DNA of 38,330 nt, taken from positions 1-38,330 of the forward strand of contig NZ_CACSJM010000049.1 of NCBI RefSeq assembly GCF_902706185.1. The letters are read 5' to 3'. Shown here in pieces: positions 1 through 8,029 of the stretch. Source of the stretch: Roseomonas sp. 18066. GTDB taxonomy: Bacteria; Pseudomonadota; Alphaproteobacteria; Acetobacterales; Acetobacteraceae. Position 1 is the first letter of the stretch. Each line of letters starts with the position of its first letter. A model generated the notes under the pieces. That model saw only the letters and a list, made by a program, of their open reading frames with translations. It had not been told where the DNA came from and searched no databases. The position numbers and the translations under genes were made by a program.

Positions 1-147
1 ACTTCCGCCACGGCTTCCACGGGCGCCTCGACCGCGGCGTCAGCCTTCTTGCGGCTGCGCTTCGGGGCGGGCGCCCCCGTGCAGCCGACGCTGATCGAGG
101 AGGCTGCCCAGGACGCGCCGAAGAAGCGCGGCTGGTGGAAGCGCTGA
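1..147 (+). CDS. C-terminal tail of an unidentified protein (partial; possibly RNase E/G family)
   Basis: The frame is open from the first base and stops at TGA 145-147, leaving about 48 residues of a gene that begins outside the window. The visible part is Ala/Thr/Ser-rich and low in complexity. It ends in a basic, tryptophan-containing tail (KKRGWWKR). A disordered Ala-rich region with such an end is often seen in alphaproteobacterial RNase E/G proteins, so that is my best guess, but no catalytic domain is visible. A GC-rich hairpin follows the stop. Any other protein with a disordered basic tail would fit equally well. Confidence 0.5.
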   Translation, partial: TSATASTGASTAASAFLRLRFGAGAPVQPTLIEEAAQDAPKKRGWWKR

Positions 148-156
148 TGCGCGATC

Positions 157-193
157 GGTCCCCGCGGCGGCGCTTGTCGCCGTCGCGGGGGCC
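157..193 (+). terminator. GC-rich hairpin after the first gene
   Basis: Arms 160-172 and 178-190 pair over 13 bp with one G-T pair and a 5-nt loop, and the stem can be lengthened to 157/193. It lies 10 nt past the stop of the partial gene. Only a short TTT follows, so it is a weak intrinsic terminator or a 3'-end stabilising hairpin. Confidence 0.45.
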
Positions 194-244
194 GGCCCGC
201 TTTCGCAACCCCCTCCTTCGTCATTCCCGCCTGGCTGCCCGCCC

Positions 245-1264
245 ATGACCACCGACCTGGACTTCGCGCCGCTGCGCACCGAGCGGCTGACGCTGCGCCC
301 ATTGCGCGCCGACGACGCCGCCGAGCTGCATCGGCTGATCAACGACTGGGAGGTGGTGCGCTGGCTGTCGCGCGTGCCCTTCCCCTATCCGCGCGAGCTC
401 GCGGATGACTGGATCGCCTCCACCCACAAGCAGCTGGCCGAGGGCAGCGCCTGGCACCTGGCCATCGTCGGCCAGGACGGCGACACCGAGGTGCTGGTCG
501 GCTGCGTCGGCCTGACGCGGGAGGCCGACAGCCGCCGCGCCGAGCTCGGCTACTGGATCGGCCGCCGCTTCTGGGGCCATGGCGTCGCCGCCGAGGCCGC
601 CGGGCGCCTGGCGCGCTGGGGCCTGGCGCATCTCGACCTGGACCGCATCTTTGCGCATGTCCTGGAGGAGAATGCCCGCTCCGGTGCCGTGCTGAAGCGG
701 GTCGGCCTGCAGGAGGCCGGCCGCGCCGAGGCGCATTTCCTGGCCCGCAATGGCCGCCTGCCGGTGATCTGCTTCGAGGGCGGGCGCGAGGACATGACCG
801 AGATCCCCCCCGTGGCCGAGCCGGTGGTGCCCGCGGCCGGCGTCGCCGCCGCGGCGCCGGGCGCCAAGCCGCTGCTGCTGGTTGCCGCCTGCGCCCTGGT
901 CGACGCGGATGGCCGCGTGCTGCTGGCCCGCCGTCCGGAAGGCAAGTCGATGGCCGGGCTGTGGGAATTCCCCGGCGGCAAGCTGGAAGCCGGCGAGACC
1001 CCCGAGGCCGCCCTGATCCGTGAGCTGCGCGAGGAGCTGGGCATCGACGTCTCGGCCGCCTGCCTGGCCCCCTTCACCTTCGCCAGCCATGATGCGGGGC
1101 GGTTTCACCTGCTGATGCCGCTCTACCTTTGCCGCCGCTGGGAAGGCGCGGTGACGGCGCGCGAAGGCCAGGCCCTGGCCTGGGTCCGCCCCAACAAGCT
1201 GTCCGATTACGCGATGCCGCCGGCGGACAAGCCGCTGGTCGCGCTGCTCCGCGACTTCCTCTGA
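245..1264 (+). CDS. GNAT N-acetyltransferase fused to a Nudix (MutT-type) hydrolase
   Basis: A 339-residue two-domain protein. Residues about 9-178 form a RimJ/RimL-like GNAT acetyltransferase, with the usual start ([15 protein letters not shown]), an acetyl-CoA loop near 109-116 (RFWGHGVA) and the late N-x-x-S segment ([13 protein letters not shown]). An Ala/Pro linker (about 185-207) leads to a Nudix domain at 211-339. The Nudix box runs from G245 to I267 and matches GX5EX7REUXEEXGU exactly (E251, R259, E260, E263, E264). The second domain resembles MutT, which removes 8-oxo-dGTP from the nucleotide pool. The substrate of the GNAT half cannot be told. There is no clear Shine-Dalgarno before ATG 245. 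Both domains look intact, with no frameshift between them, so the fusion appears real. Confidence 0.88.
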   Translation: MTTDLDFAPLRTERLTLRPLRADDAAELHRLINDWEVVRWLSRVPFPYPRELADDWIASTHKQLAEGSAWHLAIVGQDGDTEVLVGCVGLTREADSRRAELGYWIGRRFWGHGVAAEAAGRLARWGLAHLDLDRIFAHVLEENARSGAVLKRVGLQEAGRAEAHFLARNGRLPVICFEGGREDMTEIPPVAEPVVPAAGVAAAAPGAKPLLLVAACALVDADGRVLLARRPEGKSMAGLWEFPGGKLEAGETPEAALIRELREELGIDVSAACLAPFTFASHDAGRFHLLMPLYLCRRWEGAVTAREGQALAWVRPNKLSDYAMPPADKPLVALLRDFL

Positions 1265-1346
1265 CGCGACACGGCGAAGGGCACCCCCCTTCCGCCGCCG
1301 CCCGATCGGCCTAGGATTGGCGCGACACGACAGCGGAACGCGCGCC

Positions 1347-2111
1347 ATGACCAATCCGACGGCCTGCCTGCTCATCATCGGCAACGAGGTGCTCTCGGGC
1401 CGCACCCAGGATGCCAACCTGAAGTTCCTGGCGACGCGGCTCGGCGAGATCGGCATCCCGCTGCGCGAGGTCCGCGTCATCCCCGACGTGCCCGAGGTCA
1501 TCATCGGCACCGTCAACGAGGTGCGCGCGAAGTTCGACCATGTCTTCACCACGGGCGGCATCGGGCCGACGCATGACGACATCACCGCCGAATGCATCTC
1601 GGCCGCCTTCGGCGTGCCCTGGGAGCCGCACCCGGAGGCCTGGAAGCGCCTGGAGGCCCACTACGCCCGCCAGACCCCGCCCGCCGAGTTCAACGCCGCC
1701 CGCCAGCGCATGGCGACGATGCCGCGCGGCGCCAGCCTGATCGACAATCCGGTCTCCATCGCGCCCGGCTTCATCATCGGCAATGTCCACGTCATGGCCG
1801 GTGTCCCCCGCATCATGCAGGCCATGTTCGATGGCCTGGCGCCGACGCTGCGCGGCGGCACCCCGGTGCAGTCCCGCACCGTCCACGCCCGCGGCATGCT
1901 GGAAGGCGCCATCGCCGAAGGGCTGGGCCAGATCCAGAAGGACTTCCCGGAGCTCGATATCGGCTCCTACCCCTTCTACCGCAGCGAAGGCGGCGGCGTG
2001 GCGCTGGTGGCCAAGGGCACCGACGAGGCGCGCCTCGATGCGGCGGCCACGGCGATCACGGCGTTCATCGCGGGGCTCGGTCACACGCCTGTCGTGGGCG
2101 AGCCTTCGTAA
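1347..2111 (+). CDS. CinA-like molybdopterin-binding (MoCF) domain protein
   Basis: A 254-residue protein of the competence/damage-inducible CinA N-terminal (MoCF_biosynth) family. It has the expected opening (CLLIIGNEVLSGRTQDAN) and the phosphate-binding segment TTGGIGPTHDDIT at about 68-80. Full CinA proteins carry a C-terminal nicotinamide-nucleotide amidase domain; this one stops after the MoCF domain, as do many alphaproteobacterial homologues. Related domains bind molybdopterin or hydrolyse ADP-ribose-type substrates, so the exact function here is open. A TTG codon at 1317 would add ten unlikely residues, so ATG 1347 is preferred. The gene ends just before a strong terminator. Confidence 0.85.
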   Translation: MTNPTACLLIIGNEVLSGRTQDANLKFLATRLGEIGIPLREVRVIPDVPEVIIGTVNEVRAKFDHVFTTGGIGPTHDDITAECISAAFGVPWEPHPEAWKRLEAHYARQTPPAEFNAARQRMATMPRGASLIDNPVSIAPGFIIGNVHVMAGVPRIMQAMFDGLAPTLRGGTPVQSRTVHARGMLEGAIAEGLGQIQKDFPELDIGSYPFYRSEGGGVALVAKGTDEARLDAAATAITAFIAGLGHTPVVGEPS

Positions 2112-2130
2112 GGGAAGAGCCGGGGTAAGG

Positions 2131-2167
2131 CTGGGGGAATGAATTCCCCCAGACCCCCATCTTTTTT
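2131..2167 (+). terminator. Intrinsic terminator, GAATTC-loop repeat family
   Basis: A 9-bp perfect stem (2131-2139 with 2144-2152, loop TGAA) is followed by a CCCCC spacer and six T residues at 2162-2167. It ends the CinA-like gene. The same layout recurs at 2321-2361 (reversed), 9359-9394 and 20258-20294. Confidence 0.88.
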
Positions 2168-2320
2168 CTGATCACCGGCCGTTTGCCAGCCTGCGCTTCA
2201 ACGAAGCCGACACCAGGGCATCACGGCGGGACGCGGAATCATAAAACCGGCGCTCCCTGACAGGTCGCGCTGTGGACTGGCCATTTCACGTACTGTCGTC
2301 ACGTGGACACGGCAGTCTGA

Positions 2321-2361
2321 CAGAAAAAAGAAGGGGGCCAGGGGAATTCATTCCCCTGGCC
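2321..2361 (-). terminator. Intrinsic terminator for the minus-strand run, repeat family
   Basis: An 11-bp perfect stem (2336-2346 with 2351-2361, loop TTCA). Read on the minus strand it is followed by a C-rich spacer and six T residues (A-run on plus at about 2324-2329). It ends the Ldh2-family gene whose stop is at 2378. It faces the terminator at 2131-2167, leaving an isolated gap of about 150 nt. Confidence 0.88.
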
Positions 2362-2377
2362 TGCCTCTGACTTCTCT

Positions 2378-3469
2378 TCAGAGAAGAAATTCTATCTTCG
2401 CCCTCTCGCAGATTCCCTTGATCTGCGCTGCCAGAGTCTCTGGCACCGGGATGCCTGCCTCCAGGCGACGGGCGTGTTCCGCCCGCTCCGGATCGCCCGG
2501 CACCAGCACGGGTTCGTCCGCCGATGCCGCCGGCGTGGCGCGCATGATCGAGGCGAAGCTTTCGAGATCCGCGCTGAAGTCTTCGGGCTCGCGGAAGGCG
2601 GCCGGGTCGATGGCCAGGAAGAAGTGGCCGACATTGTCGGGCTGGCCCGGCTTCGTGTCGCGGACGGGCAGGGCGCCGCCGGTCAGCGTCCCGGCCAGGA
2701 TCTGCACCATCATCGCCAGGCCATAGCCCTTGTGGCCGGCGGTCTCGGCGCGGCCACCCAGGGGGGTCAGGCCGCCTTCGGCGCGGTGGAAGAGGTATTG
2801 CATCCCTTCCGCCGCGTCGGTCACCGGGCGGCCGGCGCCGTCGACCACCCAGCCCTCGGGCAGGGGCCAGCCGTTCAGGGCATAGACCTTCACCTTGTTG
2901 CCGGCGGCGGTGGTGCTGGACATGTCGAGCACGAAGGCGGGGTCGCTCCCGCTGCCCGGCGCGGCGACGGCGATCGGGTTGGTGCCCAGCATCGGCTGCG
3001 CGCCGCGGGCGGGCACGGCCAGGATGCTGCGGGCGGTGGTCATCACCATGCCGATGGCGCCCCGGCGCGCGGCGCGGCGGGCGTAGCAGCCGGCGGCGCC
3101 GAAATGGTGCGAGTTGCGCACGCCGACGATGCCGACGCCCTGGGCCAGCGCCTTGTCGGTGGCCAGGTCCATGCCCCAGGCGGAGACCGGATGGCCGAGG
3201 CCGGCGCCGCCATCGAGCAGCGCGGTGCAGCCGTTCTCGCGGATCACCCTGGGCGCGCCGTCGATCCGCAGCACGCCGTCGCCGCGCAGCTTCTCGTACA
3301 TCGGCAGCATCGACAGGCCGTGCGAATCGATGCCCATCAGGTCGCTCTCGACCATGATGGCGGCGGTGGTGGCGCGCGGCGCCGGGGCCATGCCCCAGGC
3401 GGCCAGGATCGCCTCGATCTGGCGCCGGATGGTCGCGGCCGGGCAGCGCGGCGCGTCGGTCTTGGGCAT
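2378..3469 (-). CDS. Malate/L-lactate dehydrogenase (Ldh2/YlbC-AllD family) oxidoreductase
   Basis: A 363-residue NAD(P)-dependent oxidoreductase of the Ldh_2 fold, unrelated to classical LDH/MDH. Visible landmarks are GIDSHGLSMLPMY with the conserved His at 50, the NSHHFGAAGCYA segment near 119-130, LGTNPIAVAAP near 161-171, and GHKGYGLAMMVQ late in the protein. Family members reduce 2-oxoacids or imines (malate, ureidoglycolate, 2,3-diketogulonate, delta-1-piperideine-2-carboxylate), and the sequence does not decide between these. It starts 17 nt after the stop of the aspartoacylase-like gene, so the two are probably co-transcribed. The frame is open far upstream on this strand, but family length and homology support ATG 3469. 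Confidence 0.86.
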   Translation of the reverse strand: MPKTDAPRCPAATIRRQIEAILAAWGMAPAPRATTAAIMVESDLMGIDSHGLSMLPMYEKLRGDGVLRIDGAPRVIRENGCTALLDGGAGLGHPVSAWGMDLATDKALAQGVGIVGVRNSHHFGAAGCYARRAARRGAIGMVMTTARSILAVPARGAQPMLGTNPIAVAAPGSGSDPAFVLDMSSTTAAGNKVKVYALNGWPLPEGWVVDGAGRPVTDAAEGMQYLFHRAEGGLTPLGGRAETAGHKGYGLAMMVQILAGTLTGGALPVRDTKPGQPDNVGHFFLAIDPAAFREPEDFSADLESFASIMRATPAASADEPVLVPGDPERAEHARRLEAGIPVPETLAAQIKGICERAKIEFLL

Positions 3470-3486
3470 CTTCTTGTTCTTTTTTC

Positions 3487-4437
3487 TCAGTCTTCGAGGA
3501 ATCGGGCCAGGCGCACCGCGGTATGGCCGCGCATCGTGCGCGGGCTGGGCATCACCAGCAGGCAGTCGTCGTGCGGCGTGCGGATCTCGGCGTCTCCATC
3601 GAGGGCGAGCAGCGTGTTGCGCTCGGGGATGACGCTGCCGCCGCGGAAGTTCTGCACGAAGGAGAAGCCGTGCGTGCCGGCGATGACGGTGCGGGTGACC
3701 TCGGCGGCGCGGGCGCGCGGGTGGTCGATCGGCCCGCCCGGCAGCAGCCCGGTCTCGCGCAGCAGGGCGGTGGCGCAGGCGTCCAGCGTCGCCAGCGTCG
3801 CCGCTTCCCAATGCTGCCCGGCCTCGACGAGGAGCGCGGTGCGCCTGCTGCCCTCGGCGCTGAAGCTGGCATGGTCGATCAGCCGGCGGCCGGTGCTGTG
3901 CCCCTGGTCGGAGACCACCAGCGGCGGCACGCCCAGCCGCTGGCCGAGGGCGCGGGCGGAGGCGCTGCCGCCGGCCAGCATCAGCGGGTCGGAGGGCCAG
4001 AGCATCGAATGCAGGTCGAGCAGGACATCGACCTCGGCCAGCAGCGGGCGCAGCTCGCGGGCGCGGCGCAGCTCGGCGCTGTCGCGCGGCCCGTCGAGGA
4101 CCTTGTCGCACCAGACGCGGTTGAGGTCCTCGTCGACGAAGCGGCTGAGCGTCGGATCGGCCGGGTCGAAGCGGGCGAAGGCGGCGAGGTTGCCCAGGAT
4201 CAGCGTCAGCCGCCCGCGCGCCGGGCGCAGCCCCTGTTCCAGCCAGCGCGCCAGCAGCAGCCCGCCGGCGATCTCGTTGCCGTGGATCAGCCCGACGAGG
4301 GCGACATGCGGCCCCGGCTGCTCGGCGGAAAAGCTCCAGACGCCGGGCAGCAGGTTGCCGGCGGCCCAGGGGCGCAGGTCGGGCACCGGCAGCTCGACCG
4401 GGAAATGCGGCAGGAAGGCGCGGCCGCCTGCTGTCAC
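3487..4437 (-). CDS. Succinylglutamate desuccinylase/aspartoacylase family hydrolase (M14-like)
   Basis: A 316-residue zinc hydrolase of the AstE/AspA family. The metal-binding H-x-x-E is H52-G-N-E55 in GLIHGNEIAGG, the third ligand is H143 in DLHSM, and the carboxylate-binding segment is DEDLNRVW (Asn-Arg at about 106-107). These enzymes release an acyl group or carboxylic acid from an N-acylated amino acid. Together with the downstream Ldh2-type dehydrogenase this suggests a small catabolic module acting on an N-acyl amino acid or related amide, but this is inference. The start is GTG 4437; no ATG fits without truncating the fold. Confidence 0.82.
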   Translation of the reverse strand: MTAGGRAFLPHFPVELPVPDLRPWAAGNLLPGVWSFSAEQPGPHVALVGLIHGNEIAGGLLLARWLEQGLRPARGRLTLILGNLAAFARFDPADPTLSRFVDEDLNRVWCDKVLDGPRDSAELRRARELRPLLAEVDVLLDLHSMLWPSDPLMLAGGSASARALGQRLGVPPLVVSDQGHSTGRRLIDHASFSAEGSRRTALLVEAGQHWEAATLATLDACATALLRETGLLPGGPIDHPRARAAEVTRTVIAGTHGFSFVQNFRGGSVIPERNTLLALDGDAEIRTPHDDCLLVMPSPRTMRGHTAVRLARFLED

Positions 4438-4583
4438 GTGTCGGCTGCTCCGCGCCCGAGAAGGCCCGGCGGAGCGTCTGGCTGCGTCGGCAAGGCCATC
4501 CCCCTCTGCTCTCCGGCGGCAACTCTATACGCAGGTGCGAGATCGGCAACCGGGGGAGGGGGACACGCTTCGGCGCGGGCGCC

Positions 4584-5492
4584 TCACAGCGCCCGCGGCG
4601 CCACCGTCACCTCGGCGCCGGGGATCAGCCGCGCGATCTCGGCCGACAGCGCGGTGGTGACGCGGTCCACCGCGGCCAGCGGCTGGTCGCCGCGGAAGCC
4701 GAGCTCGATCTTCACATGCACGCTGCGGCCGGAGCTGCGGCTGCGCACCGAGAGCAGCGCGTCGTAATCGGCGAAATGGGCGCCCAGCGCGCGGTTCAGC
4801 AGCAGCTGGCGTTCCTCGTCCAGGCTGCGGTCCAGCAGGTCCGGCAGCGATTCGCGCCACAGCTTGGCGGTGACGCCCAGCATGACGGCGGCGACGAACA
4901 GCGTGCCGCCCAGGTCGGCGATGCGGCTGGTCATCGAGCCGGGCGCGATGGCCGACAGCACCACCGCCGCGACCGCGACGGTGGAGGCCAGGATCTTCGA
5001 GATGCGCGAGCGGATCTGCCCGGTCATCAGCACCGAGGTGCCGTCGCGCCCGGCCCGCCACAGCGCGACGCCGGCGGCGGCGTTGATCGCCAGGTTGATG
5101 CCGACGGCGCCGACCGCGACCCAGAGCGACAAAGCGGAGCCATGGGCGGCGCCGTCGCCTTCGGCGAAGCGGCTGATGGCGCGGGTGGCGACCCAGGCGG
5201 CGCCGGCGGCCATGGCCAGGCCCACCACCGTGTTGGCGAATTGCTCGACCTTGCCGGAGCCGAATTCATAGGCCGACATGCGGCCGCGATGGATGCGGCG
5301 CATCAGCAGGTAGATGACGAATTCCAGCGCGGTCAGCAGGGCGCCGCGCACCAGCTCGGCCAGCGTCGTCATCGAATGCGACCACAGCGCGACGCCCGTG
5401 AACAGCAGCACCATGCTGGAATCGGCCAGCGTGCTGCCCAGCAGCGAGCGTTCGCGCGCCCGGGCCGCCGGGTCGAGCGGCGCCTCAGCCAC
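4584..5492 (-). CDS. Divergent cation diffusion facilitator (CDF)-family membrane protein
   Basis: A 302-residue protein with about six membrane segments and a C-terminal cytoplasmic domain, laid out like FieF/CDF transporters (compare FGSGKVEQ at 77-84 with FGHGKAES, and the LLDRSLDEER segment near 219-228). The transport-site ligands of the family are not conserved. The TM2 pair D-x3-D aligns with T42 and E46, and the TM5 H-x3-D falls in LMTGQIRSRIS with neither residue. The loop His is Ser79, and one cytoplasmic ligand His is Asp. It may move another ion, use other ligands, or not transport. The GTG start at 5492 overlaps the stop of the DsbA-like gene by 8 nt, so the two are translationally coupled. 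Confidence 0.78.
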   Translation of the reverse strand: MAEAPLDPAARARERSLLGSTLADSSMVLLFTGVALWSHSMTTLAELVRGALLTALEFVIYLLMRRIHRGRMSAYEFGSGKVEQFANTVVGLAMAAGAAWVATRAISRFAEGDGAAHGSALSLWVAVGAVGINLAINAAAGVALWRAGRDGTSVLMTGQIRSRISKILASTVAVAAVVLSAIAPGSMTSRIADLGGTLFVAAVMLGVTAKLWRESLPDLLDRSLDEERQLLLNRALGAHFADYDALLSVRSRSSGRSVHVKIELGFRGDQPLAAVDRVTTALSAEIARLIPGAEVTVAPRAL

Positions 5493-6255
5493 CTTGGCGG
5501 GCTTCCTGCCGCGCCTGGGCCACCAGGTTCTGCAAGGTCGGCAGGTCGACGGCGCCGGGCACCAGGGTGCTGCCGATGACCAGCGCCGGGGTGCCCTCGA
5601 TCGACAGGGCGCGGGCCAGGCCCAGATTGTGCTGCAGCCGCGCCATGATCGCCGGGTCCTCCATGTCGCGCTTCGCCCGCGCCCAGTCGATGCCCAGCTT
5701 CTGCGCTTCCGCCTGCAGCGCGGCTTCCGTCGGCTCGCCGCGCAGCTGCATCAGCGCGTCCTGGAAGGCGGCGTATTTCCCCTGGCGCTGGGCGGCCAGC
5801 AGCGCCCGGCTGGCGACCACGCTGGCCGGGCCCAGGATCGGCAGGTCCTTCATCACCACGCGGATCTGCGGGTCGGCGCGCAGCAGCGCCTGCAGCGTCG
5901 GGTGCAGCGCCTTGCAATAGCCGCAGCGGGCGTCGAAGAACTCGACGATGGTCAGGCTGCCCTGCGGGTTGCCCTTGATCGGGTCGCCGGGATCGGCCAG
6001 CAGCGCGTCGCGCCGGGCCAGGATGGCGCTGCGCTGGGCTTCGCCGCGGTCGCGGGTCTCCGCCTCCTGCATGCTGGCCAGGGCCTCGCGCAGGATCGAG
6101 GGGTCGCGCTTCAGCGCGTCGCGCAGCACCTCCACCACCTCGGCGCGCTGCTGCGGGCTCAACCCCTGGGCTGCCCCCTGGGCCGCCAGGGGAGCGGCGA
6201 GGGTGGCGCAGGCCGCCATCGCCAGGAGGAATCGCCGGGCCACCGAAAGCATCAT
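5485..6255 (-). CDS. DsbA-family thiol:disulfide oxidoreductase, exported (ScsC/Com1-like)
   Basis: A 256-residue exported thioredoxin-fold protein. It has a signal peptide (about 1-26, cleavage near APLAAQGA), a helical N-terminal region (about 32-90) like the scaffold or oligomerisation region of ScsC-type proteins, then the DsbA domain with active site C111-G-Y-C114 in FFDARCGYCKALHP and a TP (cis-Pro) motif in IEGTPALVIG. It should oxidise or isomerise disulfides in the periplasm. Two consecutive ATGs (6255, 6252) and a GTG (6258) are possible starts; longer frames upstream would bury the signal peptide. It is the first gene of a minus-strand run and is coupled to the CDF-like gene. Confidence 0.87.
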   Translation of the reverse strand: MMLSVARRFLLAMAACATLAAPLAAQGAAQGLSPQQRAEVVEVLRDALKRDPSILREALASMQEAETRDRGEAQRSAILARRDALLADPGDPIKGNPQGSLTIVEFFDARCGYCKALHPTLQALLRADPQIRVVMKDLPILGPASVVASRALLAAQRQGKYAAFQDALMQLRGEPTEAALQAEAQKLGIDWARAKRDMEDPAIMARLQHNLGLARALSIEGTPALVIGSTLVPGAVDLPTLQNLVAQARQEARQGG

Positions 6256-6430
6256 CACGCGCAGTCCATCTCCCGCGAGGGTTTTCCGCGGCGCATCATC
6301 GGCCAGCCGGTCCGGGGATGCCAGGGGTAAGCCCTGGCCGGGCATGTCCGGCCCCGCGCAGAAGTGATCCGGCGCCCGCCCGCCAGCCGTTGCCCAGGCG
6401 GATCGCAGCCCCGCCGCGGCCATCCCGTGG

Positions 6431-6459
6431 TTGCCGCTCGCGGCGAAGGCGTCTATGGC
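6431..6459 (+). promoter_or_regulatory. Candidate sigma-70 promoter for the GGT-like lipoprotein
   Basis: TTGCCG at 6431-6436 and TATGGC at 6454-6459 are separated by 17 nt, in the 278-nt gap between divergent genes. The same design (TTGCCG-N17-TATGCC) occurs before zapE. The prediction is weak because the -10 matches the consensus at only three positions. Confidence 0.35.
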
Positions 6460-6533
6460 GCGGCTTGCGGAATCGGCCAGCCTTCTGGTGGGGCGACGGC
6501 CAGGCCAGCAGCAGCGGAGTGAAGATCGCCAGC

Positions 6534-8024
6534 ATGAGCAGCATCGCGCGCAACCGGCCGGGCCGCCCGTCCATCCCCGAAACCCGTCCGGCCCGGCCTC
6601 TGCCGAGCGGACGGCTGGCGCTTCTCGGCATGCTGGCGCTGACCGGCTGCGGCACGGTGAACAACGTCCTGGGCAGCGTCGCCGGTGGCGGCGGGCCCAG
6701 CGAGGGCCAGCTCGGCTATGTCCAGGGCTTCCTGGGCGGGGCGGTCGCCGACGAGCCGCGCGCGGCCCTCGTCGCCCGCGACGTGCTGTCGACCGGCGGC
6801 ACCGCGGTCGATGCGGCGGTGGCCGCCGGCTTCACCCTGGCCGTGACCCTGCCGTCGCGCACCGGCCTGGGCGGTGGCGGCGCCTGCCTGGTCTATACCC
6901 ATGCCCGCAACCAGACCGAGGCGGTGCTGTTCCAGGGCGCTGCCTCCCCGGCCGGCGGCCCGCGCGCCGACCGCCCGGCCGCCGTGCCGATGCTGGCCCG
7001 CGGCCTGTTCGCGCTGCACACCCGCGCCGGCCGCCGCCCCTTCGAGGAGCTGGTGGTGCCCGCCGAGCAGCTGGCCCGCTTCGGCACCTCCACCTCCCGC
7101 GCGCTGTCGCAGGACATCGCCAGCGTCGCCGGCCCGCTGTTGGCCGATGCCGGCGCCCGCGCCGTCTTCGCCCCCGCCGGCACGCCGCTGCGCGAGGGCG
7201 AGACCCTGCTGCAGCCGGACCTGGCCACCATGCTGGCCAGCCTGCGCACCGCCGGCGTCGGCGACCTGCACCAGGGCGCCCTGGCCCGCCGGGTCGAGGC
7301 GCTGTCGGCCCAGGCCGGCGGTCCGGTCACGGTCGACGCGCTGCGCGCCGGCCTGCCCACCTTCGCGCCGCCGATCCAGATGAGCGTCGGCAACGACCTG
7401 CTGTCCTTCCTGCCGCCGCCGGCCGATGGCGGCCTTGCCGCCGCCGCCGCCTTCAAGGCGCTGCAGGGCAATGCCAGCGTCGAGGCCGCCAGCCGCCAGG
7501 GCCTGGCCACCGCCATGGCCTGGCGCCAGGGCGGCGGCACGCCGGCCGCGCTGCTGGCCAGCCCGCCCTCGGGCGGCGCCGGGCTGCCGGTGCTGCCGGC
7601 CTCGGCCAGCCTGGTGACGCTGGACCGCGAGGGCAATGCGGTGACCTGCGCCTTCAGCCTGAACAACCTGTTCGGCACCGGCCGCGTCGTGCCGCAGCTG
7701 GGCTTCCTGCTCGCCGCCGCCCCGGCGCGCGGCCGGGTCGAGCCGCCGCTGCTCTCGGCCGTGCTGGCGCACAACGCCTCGCTGAAGGCCTTCCGCTATG
7801 CCGGCGCCGGCAGCGGCCAGGCCGAGGCGCCGATCGCCGCCGCCCTGCCGGCCGCCCGCCACCTGCTGGGCCGCCAGCCGGTCGCCGCCGCCGTCGCCTC
7901 GGTCCCCGAGCCGGGCCGGGCCAATGCCATCGGCTGCACCGCCTATATGCCGGGCTCGCCCGACCAGTGCACCGCGGCGGCCGACCCGCGCAGCGCCGGC
8001 CTGGCGGTGGCCGGCCAGCAGTAG
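6534..8024 (+). CDS. Lipoprotein related to gamma-glutamyltransferase (degenerate GGT)
   Basis: A 496-residue protein with a lipoprotein signal (LLGMLALTGC lipobox, lipidated Cys at about residue 38 after a long basic N-region). The body resembles gamma-glutamyltranspeptidases: an N-terminal STGGTAVDAAVAAGFTLAV block, a GLGGGG stretch and the late DREGNAVTCAFSLNNLFGTG block. In active GGTs a Thr starts the small subunit (T391 of E. coli, in TTHxSVVD). Here the aligned segment is SASLVTLD at 357-364, putting Ser357 at the nucleophile position. It is shorter than typical GGTs (about 550-580 residues). Either a Ser nucleophile is used or autoprocessing is lost. A GTG at 6519 is an alternative start. 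The aminotransferase begins 5 nt after its stop. Confidence 0.75.
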   Translation: MSSIARNRPGRPSIPETRPARPLPSGRLALLGMLALTGCGTVNNVLGSVAGGGGPSEGQLGYVQGFLGGAVADEPRAALVARDVLSTGGTAVDAAVAAGFTLAVTLPSRTGLGGGGACLVYTHARNQTEAVLFQGAASPAGGPRADRPAAVPMLARGLFALHTRAGRRPFEELVVPAEQLARFGTSTSRALSQDIASVAGPLLADAGARAVFAPAGTPLREGETLLQPDLATMLASLRTAGVGDLHQGALARRVEALSAQAGGPVTVDALRAGLPTFAPPIQMSVGNDLLSFLPPPADGGLAAAAAFKALQGNASVEAASRQGLATAMAWRQGGGTPAALLASPPSGGAGLPVLPASASLVTLDREGNAVTCAFSLNNLFGTGRVVPQLGFLLAAAPARGRVEPPLLSAVLAHNASLKAFRYAGAGSGQAEAPIAAALPAARHLLGRQPVAAAVASVPEPGRANAIGCTAYMPGSPDQCTAAADPRSAGLAVAGQQ

Positions 8025-8029
8025 CGACC

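Noticed and set aside
2474..4660. A 728-codon open frame on the plus strand opposite the Ldh2 and aspartoacylase genes
   Set aside because: The minus-strand proteins have full family motifs; the plus-strand translation has none.
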